DNA of 64,000 nucleotides from an uncultured Kiritimatiellota bacterium. Its GTDB lineage: Bacteria; Verrucomicrobiota; Kiritimatiellia; RFP12; DVOR01. The DNA lies in contig CALXMV010000003.1 of NCBI GenBank assembly GCA_944389565.1, forward strand, positions 1 through 64,000, given 5' to 3'. A model generated the notes under the pieces. It was not told the origin of the DNA, did no database searches, and was given only the letters and a program-made list of their open reading frames with translations. The position numbers were made by a program, and so were the translations under genes. Every line of letters starts with the position of its first letter. The stretch's first letter is position 1. Below are positions 58,790-64,000 of this stretch, in pieces.

Positions 58790-59755
58790 TCAGTCCAGAC
58801 CCACGGCGAGACGGGCGGCTTCGAGCGTCCTGCGCGCCGCGGCGCGCGCCTTCGCCGCGCCCGCGCGCAGGATATCCTCCACCTCGTCGGGATGCGCGGC
58901 CAAATGCTCGCGCCGCTCCCGGAAAGGCCCGAGCGTGCGCTGGTAAATCTCGAACAGCGCCTTCTTGGCATGGCCATAGCCATAACCGCCACGCAGATAA
59001 TTCCCGCGCATCTCCTCCTGCTCCGCCTCGCTGGCGAAAAGCTTGTACAGCGCGAAGACCCGGCACGCATCCGGATCCTTCGGCGCCTCCAACGGCGTCG
59101 AGTCGGTGGCGATGCGCATGATCTTCGCCTTGACGGCCTTGGGCTCGTCGAAAAGCCCGATCGTGTTGCCGTAACTCTTCGACATCTTCTGCCCGTCCAG
59201 CCCGGGGATCACCGCCACACGCTCGGAGATGAGCGGCTCCGGAAGCTTGAAGACCTCCGCGCCGAACGTCTGGTTGAACTTCGCGGCGATGTCGCGCGTC
59301 ACCTCCACATGCTGCTTCTGATCGCGCCCCACCGGCACCACGTCGCTCTGATACGCCAAGATGTCCGCCGCCATCAGCACCGGATACGCGAAAAGCCCAT
59401 GGCTCGCCGGCAACCCCCGCGCCAACTTGTCCTTGTACGAATGGCATCGCTCCAAAAGCCCCATCGGCGTCACCACGCTCAGCATCCACGCCAGCTCGTG
59501 CACTTCCGGCACGTCCGCCTGCCGGAACAGGCACGCCCGCGCCGGATCCAACCCGCACGCCAGGAAATCCAGCGCCACATCCCGCGTCGCCGCACGCAAC
59601 GCCGCCGCGTCATGCACCGTCGTCAACGCGTGATACTGCGCCACGAAGACGAACACCTCGCCCGTCCCCTGCCTGTCGATGATCGGCTTCATCGCCCCGA
59701 AATAATTGCCCCAATGCAACTGACCCGACGGCTGCACGCCCGTGAGAATACGCAT
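58790..59755 (-). CDS. trpS: Tryptophanyl-tRNA synthetase
   Basis: A 321-aa class Ic synthetase. RILTGVQPSGQLHWGNYFGA (about 2-21) carries the HIGH-like HWGN; PVLMAADILAYQSDVVPVG (about 124) is the active-site helix, and KMSKS occurs in GLDGQKMSKSYGN (about 189-201). Length is typical. AAGGAG lies 7 nt before the ATG. First gene of the trpS-scpA-priA run. Confidence 0.96.
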   Translation of the reverse strand: MRILTGVQPSGQLHWGNYFGAMKPIIDRQGTGEVFVFVAQYHALTTVHDAAALRAATRDVALDFLACGLDPARACLFRQADVPEVHELAWMLSVVTPMGLLERCHSYKDKLARGLPASHGLFAYPVLMAADILAYQSDVVPVGRDQKQHVEVTRDIAAKFNQTFGAEVFKLPEPLISERVAVIPGLDGQKMSKSYGNTIGLFDEPKAVKAKIMRIATDSTPLEAPKDPDACRVFALYKLFASEAEQEEMRGNYLRGGYGYGHAKKALFEIYQRTLGPFRERREHLAAHPDEVEDILRAGAAKARAAARRTLEAARLAVGLD

Positions 59756-59778
59756 GTCAAAACTCCTTCTTTCCCGCT

Positions 59779-59784
59779 ATTGTA
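59779..59784 (-). promoter_or_regulatory. -10 of the trpS operon
   Basis: Minus strand GATATGCTACAAT has an extended TGC plus TACAAT, 23 nt before the trpS ATG. Confidence 0.6.
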
Positions 59785-59849
59785 GCATATCCCACCCCCA
59801 CCCGCTCTCACCAAAATGCCCCTCACATGCCTCCGGGATGCCCGACACA

Positions 59850-60086
59850 CCCCCTCATCCCCCCAACATCTCAGCAAGACACCACAGAAGAAGAAGGCAC
59901 CAACCGAAAACATAACATGAGAAAATCCAAACCCGAGCACACGAAATGACCGCCGCCAGATCAGCGAAAATCCGTTTTGCCAACCATATTCCCCATGGCC
60001 ACGCTCGGCAACGGCACAAAGCAAGCACAGACAAACGCCATGTTCGAAAGCTTGTGGCTCAACGCCTCAGGGATACGCTGCATCAT
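59850..60086 (-). pseudogene. Possible decayed start of an acyltransferase-like gene
   Basis: After the stop of the CapK-like gene, GGGAGG precedes ATGATG at 60086. The first 20 codons (LSHKLSNMAFVCA) resemble the start of membrane acyltransferases, then the frame becomes Trp/Cys/Leu-rich and ends after about 75 codons at TGA; other frames carry no better continuation. I see nothing else in 59785-60108. Weak evidence: it may be an accidental frame. Confidence 0.25.
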
Positions 60087-60108
60087 CAACCTCCCACTCC
60101 GTCACCCA

Positions 60109-61434
60109 TCACCGTTCGCGCACGACGAAACGTAATTTGCCCCTGTCATGCGGAAGCTCCGCGACTGGCTCAAAAACCACCGGAACCTCGTCATTGAGCT
60201 GCCGCGACAGCCGCGCCCGAATCTCGTCCACCCGCCGACGTGCATCCTCCGACTCCTGCGCCGGGACGTAAGCCACCGTGATGGAAGCATCCCTGTGCTG
60301 CGTCACGCGGAAACCACGCACCAAATCCGGATCGTTGTCGAAAAGCGTCGTGAGGAACTCACCGTTCACCACGAGCCCGGAAGGCAAGACGAACGATTCC
60401 GACTCACGCCCCTTGATCGAATCGATGAGCGGCAACGAGCGTCCGCACGCGCACGGCTTCCCCAACCAACGCCCTCGGTCGCCGTTCTCGTACCGGATGA
60501 GCGGAAAGACGAAATCCTCCAGATTGGTCAGCAACGCCCGGCCATATTCCCCCACGGGCACAGGCCGATTGTCCCCATCCACGAACTCGATGGCCACATG
60601 CTCCACATTCACGTGCAACCCATCCTCCTCCGGGCACTGCTGCGCGACCCAACGAATCTCGCACGACCCGTACTGGTCGCAGACCGGCGCACGGAATGCC
60701 CGCTTCAGCAGGGCCCGTTGCACCGGTGAGAGCGGTGCCGACGTCACCCACACGCACCGCGGCGCCCACACTTCGAGACCACGATCCAAAACGAACTGCG
60801 CCAACTGCGTGACCGCCCCCACATACCCCTGCAACAAGGCCGGCCTCGCCTGATCGTAACGCGCCAGAAACGCCCCCATCGAGCGCTCATCCATGAAACT
60901 CGCGTCCAGCTTCAAATGACGCGTCGGCCACCACATCGCCGCGTTCTTCAGGCGAGCCAAACGCGATGCCACCGGCACACGCCACACATACGCATGATCG
61001 TCCCACGGACGGATCCCGAACCAGGACTGCAACCGCCAACTGTAAATCGCCTCCGGGACACGCCCGTCATATCCCGTCTTCGTCGGGGTCCCCGTCGAGC
61101 CTCCCGTCGTCGAGACCCGCCGGAACCTTCTCAATGCCGGGTTCGTCATCTCCTCGAAATGCTCCCGGATCTCCGCCTTCGTCACGATCGGCAATTTCTC
61201 GAACCACCCCTCCTGCCCCATATCCCCAAGCCCAAACCCCGCCTCCCCGTAAAACTTCTTGTAGAACGGCACCTGCGTCACCGCCGCCGTGACAAGCCGG
61301 CGCTTCGCGGCCTCCTGTTCGCGCAACAACGCCTCCGGCGGCCGCCGCTCATTGCCCACCAAGACGCCAAAACGCTTCCACGCCCCAGGCATCGCCAAGA
61401 CGCACTTCGCACGAAACAACATCGACCGTGACAT
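60109..61434 (-). CDS. CapK/PaaK-like adenylate-forming enzyme
   Basis: A 441-aa protein of the phenylacetate-CoA ligase/CapK branch of ANL enzymes. TTGGSTGTPTK (about 109-119) is the P-loop-like adenylation motif, DQYGSCEIRWVAQQC (about 244-258) the A5-like site, FPLIRYENGDRG (about 315-326) the A8/hinge and HDRGKLRFVVRER the C-terminal Lys region. A CACGR after the hinge (about 333-337) is shared with the paralogue at 62635. In polysaccharide loci such proteins activate acyl or aryl groups for sugar decoration; substrate unknown. ATG lies 6 bp after the PP-loop gene. Confidence 0.8.
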   Translation of the reverse strand: MSRSMLFRAKCVLAMPGAWKRFGVLVGNERRPPEALLREQEAAKRRLVTAAVTQVPFYKKFYGEAGFGLGDMGQEGWFEKLPIVTKAEIREHFEEMTNPALRRFRRVSTTGGSTGTPTKTGYDGRVPEAIYSWRLQSWFGIRPWDDHAYVWRVPVASRLARLKNAAMWWPTRHLKLDASFMDERSMGAFLARYDQARPALLQGYVGAVTQLAQFVLDRGLEVWAPRCVWVTSAPLSPVQRALLKRAFRAPVCDQYGSCEIRWVAQQCPEEDGLHVNVEHVAIEFVDGDNRPVPVGEYGRALLTNLEDFVFPLIRYENGDRGRWLGKPCACGRSLPLIDSIKGRESESFVLPSGLVVNGEFLTTLFDNDPDLVRGFRVTQHRDASITVAYVPAQESEDARRRVDEIRARLSRQLNDEVPVVFEPVAELPHDRGKLRFVVRER

Positions 61435-61440
61435 AATCCG

Positions 61441-62625
61441 TTACCCTCTCGGGGAGAAAACCCCTGACGTGCTCCCACCCCGCAACACTTTTTTGGTCAT
61501 CTTGCGCAGGACAATCACAATCGCCCTGCACCAATCACCGAGCGTGAACCCCATCCGTCCCCGATATGGCCATGCTTGCAATGCGTATTCATTCCGCTGA
61601 ATCAGACCACGCAAAAGCTCCGCGAGATACTCCCCACGATGCGATTTCACGTAATCGACATCGAACGTCGCGGCGAACCGTCCCAATGCCTCATCCCCAC
61701 CGACCGCCAACAGCTCAAGAACCGTCCGCATACACTTCGGGCAATCCCACGTGCCGTTGCGCGTCCCTTCCGCATGACCATTCCAACACACGTCCAAATG
61801 CCGCTGCGCCAAAGGGAAATCCACCAGCGCCCGGACCTTGTCAAGCCGTGTCCCCATCCCATCGGCGATAACCTTCAGGCCATGCACGGAGCAGACCTGC
61901 GTCAACAACAAATCATAGTGCGCCACGTCAATCGTCTGAACCGGCGACAAAAACATCTCATTCACCGAATAGCCTGTCGCGAGATAATACCGAGCGAAGA
62001 GACCACGCAGACAATACACGGCGAACAGATTGGCGAGCGTCGAATGATTTTCGAAGACAAGCCCAGGGGCGGAGGCCCCGTCATAATTCGTATCCCCAAC
62101 AATCAACGCGACCGAGGCCTCTTGCGCCACCTCCCGCGCATGCTCCACCAACTCATCGAACAAGGCACGCTTGTCCTTCGCGGCCGTCCCACCATGGCAA
62201 TTGTTGATGACCACGTGCGTCACCTCGTGCCGATGCATGTACATCGTGTACATCGAGTCAACCCCACACGTGATGCTACAACCTACCCCCCCCCCGCACC
62301 CATCCGATGCGATTCGTTCCGCGGAGATACGGAGCGGCTCCATCGAGGGGTTTGCCGCGCACATCGTGGGCGAGAAAACCTCCGTCAGATTCTGGATCAG
62401 ATCCTCCGAACACGGCGCCTCGCTCACGACCTCATGTCGGCCGATGATGACCTCCTTCAGCAACCCGATTACCCACGGGTCACCGTAATCCGCGCAAAGA
62501 TATTGCCCAAACCGCTCCTCGACCTCATACCACAGCGGATAGACCTTCCCGTCCACGTCAATGTCCGCGGACACCCGTGCCTTCCCCTCACGATGGGAAA
62601 TCGTCGGCTTACGAATCGTGATCAT
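61441..62625 (-). CDS. PP-loop-like protein between two CapK homologues
   Basis: A 394-aa protein that I cannot assign to a named enzyme. GCSITCGVDSMYTMYM (about 114-129) looks like a PP-loop ATP-pyrophosphatase motif (S-G-G-x-D-S variant), suggesting adenylation of a carboxylate or amide. LIVGDTNYDG (about 179), HGLKVIADGMGTRLDKV (about 259) and a possible metal site WDCPKCMRTVLEL (about 303-315) follow. Gene order between the two ANL enzymes implies they act together, probably to modify a surface polysaccharide. G+C is lower than in the housekeeping genes. TAA stop. Confidence 0.65.
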   Translation of the reverse strand: MITIRKPTISHREGKARVSADIDVDGKVYPLWYEVEERFGQYLCADYGDPWVIGLLKEVIIGRHEVVSEAPCSEDLIQNLTEVFSPTMCAANPSMEPLRISAERIASDGCGGGVGCSITCGVDSMYTMYMHRHEVTHVVINNCHGGTAAKDKRALFDELVEHAREVAQEASVALIVGDTNYDGASAPGLVFENHSTLANLFAVYCLRGLFARYYLATGYSVNEMFLSPVQTIDVAHYDLLLTQVCSVHGLKVIADGMGTRLDKVRALVDFPLAQRHLDVCWNGHAEGTRNGTWDCPKCMRTVLELLAVGGDEALGRFAATFDVDYVKSHRGEYLAELLRGLIQRNEYALQAWPYRGRMGFTLGDWCRAIVIVLRKMTKKVLRGGSTSGVFSPRG

Positions 62626-62634
62626 AATACGCTC

Positions 62635-63990
62635 TCAATCCGCGATAACATCACTAATGATATACTTGATCTTACCTCGATTATGCGGGATAAAATCCTT
62701 GTACTCCACAGTAAGTGGCAACGATCCAAGCTGACGTTGCAAATTGGCTGCAACCGTTGCAATGGCTTTCTCCGCATCCGGGTAAGCGTGGTTCATAACA
62801 ACAGATAATGTCACCGATTTGTCCTGATGTTGATGAATCTGGAAATTGTGGATGGCATTCAAGCAATCATCGAATGCCGTCGCCCAACATTCGCCAGCGA
62901 TTTTACCATGTTCCAAATAAATGAAATCAAACGACCGTCCATGCACGGCATCCATCAACGGAAAGGGACGCCCACACGCACAACGTCCAGGCAACAACCG
63001 TCCTCGATCTCCGAGTCTATAGCGAATGATCGGGAAAACACGATCCATGCAATCCGTCACCAAAATATCCCCCACCTCGCCAACCGGCAAGGGAGTTCCA
63101 AACTCATCAACGAACTCCAAATGCCGATAGTCACTGTGGATATGCAGGGCCGGGCTACTTATTTCTGCCAAATGTCGGCATTGATTTGCCATCGGATGCG
63201 CCTCCGTCGCCACATAGTTGTCAAAAACCAAACACCCAAAAGCACGCACGATATCCGCACGAACCGTGCTCGACAACGGGGCCGCGGTCGTAAAAACAGC
63301 ATCCGGCGCTGGCAATTTAATCCCCTGTTGCAAACAATAAACCGCCAATTGATGGATACCACCAACATAGGAGGAAATCCGACGCGGTTTATAATGGCGC
63401 CATTGTCTTATGAAACGCTCGATCTTTTCCTCTGACATATCCCCTGCATCCAACATAATGTTAGTGGCAGGGAAATTCGCCAAGAAATGTCGAAACCGCG
63501 TCTTCCATGTGGCATGATGCGTGCGCATGATGGTCGCGGAATTCCCACCTACCGGGACTCCCGTCCATGTCCCCGCCCGCCAATTCATGACGACAGAACT
63601 GAACCCATCATCCTTCAACACCTTTGATGGCTCACCCGTGGATCCTCCCGTAGTATATAGTTTGTACGTGGACTGCGGATGAGCGACTTTAATCGTTTCA
63701 AAATTATACCGTAACGCCTCGCGGGTCAACATCGGGACCTTCGCCCAATCTTCTTCCGTCTTGACATCGCCAGGCTCCAACCCCGCGGCTTTGTAGAGAG
63801 CATGATAATACGGGGACTCCTCATATGCGAACTTCAACAAATCCAACCGTAGCCGAAAGTTGAATTCTGCGAGAGCCTCGGGGGAGAGCCGTTCGTTAGC
63901 CATCGACTGCCGAAACTGTTTCCACCATTGCGGCTTGGCCAAGCGACACCGTATCTCACGCCATTTCTCAGCAAATTTGTCTGTTTTCAT
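62635..63990 (-). CDS. CapK/PaaK-like adenylate-forming enzyme, second copy
   Basis: A 451-aa homologue of the protein at 60109: YTTGGSTGEPSKV (about 112-124), DNYVATEAHPMANQC (about 255-269), FPIIRYRLGDRG (about 327-338), CACGRPFPL and HNRGKIKYIISD at the C-terminus. The two copies are well diverged, so they are unlikely to be a recent duplication and probably have different substrates. G+C is about 48-50 %, much lower than the window average, indicating horizontal acquisition. AGGATG is 4-9 nt before ATG; the locus must continue beyond 64000. Confidence 0.8.
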   Translation of the reverse strand: MKTDKFAEKWREIRCRLAKPQWWKQFRQSMANERLSPEALAEFNFRLRLDLLKFAYEESPYYHALYKAAGLEPGDVKTEEDWAKVPMLTREALRYNFETIKVAHPQSTYKLYTTGGSTGEPSKVLKDDGFSSVVMNWRAGTWTGVPVGGNSATIMRTHHATWKTRFRHFLANFPATNIMLDAGDMSEEKIERFIRQWRHYKPRRISSYVGGIHQLAVYCLQQGIKLPAPDAVFTTAAPLSSTVRADIVRAFGCLVFDNYVATEAHPMANQCRHLAEISSPALHIHSDYRHLEFVDEFGTPLPVGEVGDILVTDCMDRVFPIIRYRLGDRGRLLPGRCACGRPFPLMDAVHGRSFDFIYLEHGKIAGECWATAFDDCLNAIHNFQIHQHQDKSVTLSVVMNHAYPDAEKAIATVAANLQRQLGSLPLTVEYKDFIPHNRGKIKYIISDVIAD

Positions 63991-64000
63991 AATTCATCCT

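Noticed and set aside
59946-60197. Small forward frame between trpS and the CapK-like gene
   Set aside because: Overlaps the CapK-like gene on the other strand, with low-complexity basic composition and no start signal.

Overview
This window is GC-rich chromosomal DNA (roughly 65-70 % G+C by eye) from a Gram-negative-type bacterium. An AsmA-like outer-membrane biogenesis protein, lipoproteins, amidase and NlpD/M23-type peptidases, many secreted glycoside hydrolases with CBM32/NPCBM-type domains, carboxynorspermidine decarboxylase and a MetX-MetW fusion fit a Verrucomicrobiota/Kiritimatiellota-like gut organism. That placement is inference from gene content; there is no rRNA here to prove it. 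Genes are tightly packed, with many ATGA/GTGA overlaps. Stop codons of the 46 intact calls are TGA (41) or TAA (5), never TAG.

Layout. 0-4.5 kb: LysM lipoprotein, small membrane protein, nspC and a large secreted coiled-coil protein. 4.5-10.8 kb: UDP-glucuronate decarboxylase, UvrD-like helicase, then an overlapping HD hydrolase / NUC nuclease / RuvC / amidase operon. 10.8-13.8 kb (minus): purC, a GH20-like hexosaminidase and tcdA. 13.85-19 kb: a structured leader or small RNA followed by a three-gene restriction-modification module (two Eco57I-type methylase proteins and a GIY-YIG/helicase protein) whose 3' end is altered by a repeat. 19-27.2 kb: leuS, then secreted GH2 and GH35 beta-galactosidases, the GH35 broken by one amber codon. 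27.2-30.6 kb: DUF2851, CorA and a kinase-like protein (minus), then rpsU. 30.6-34 kb is an accessory island: an orphan low-GC gene, tRNA-His, a frameshifted fragment of a phage-type polyvalent protein, and a truncated gtrA. 34-42 kb: a large secreted GH31, then rph-rlmI-phosphomannomutase-radical SAM. 42-48 kb (minus): metXW-cysE-unknown-AsmA-trmL. 48-53 kb (minus): folP, then M23 peptidase-glycosyltransferase-hsp33-pdxB. 53-55.7 kb: YXWGXW protein and a second GH31. 55.7-59.8 kb (minus): trpS-scpA-priA. 60-64 kb (minus): two CapK/PaaK-like adenylate-forming enzymes flanking a PP-loop-like protein, becoming clearly less GC-rich toward the window end, probably part of a surface-polysaccharide locus.

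Themes. Promoters are mostly extended -10 elements (TG-N-TATAAT/TATACT) with weak -35 boxes. Four genes have exactly 6 nt between the -10 hexamer and ATG, so their mRNAs are predicted to be leaderless. A family of about 22-bp intergenic repeat units (cores CCCTTAAGGG and GTCGGGAGGG followed by TTTGGGG) occurs in four gene-end clusters. The least explained objects are the structured RNA-like leader of the restriction-modification locus, the absence of TAG stops together with two in-frame TAGs where Trp is expected or plausible, and the CapK/PP-loop/CapK set.
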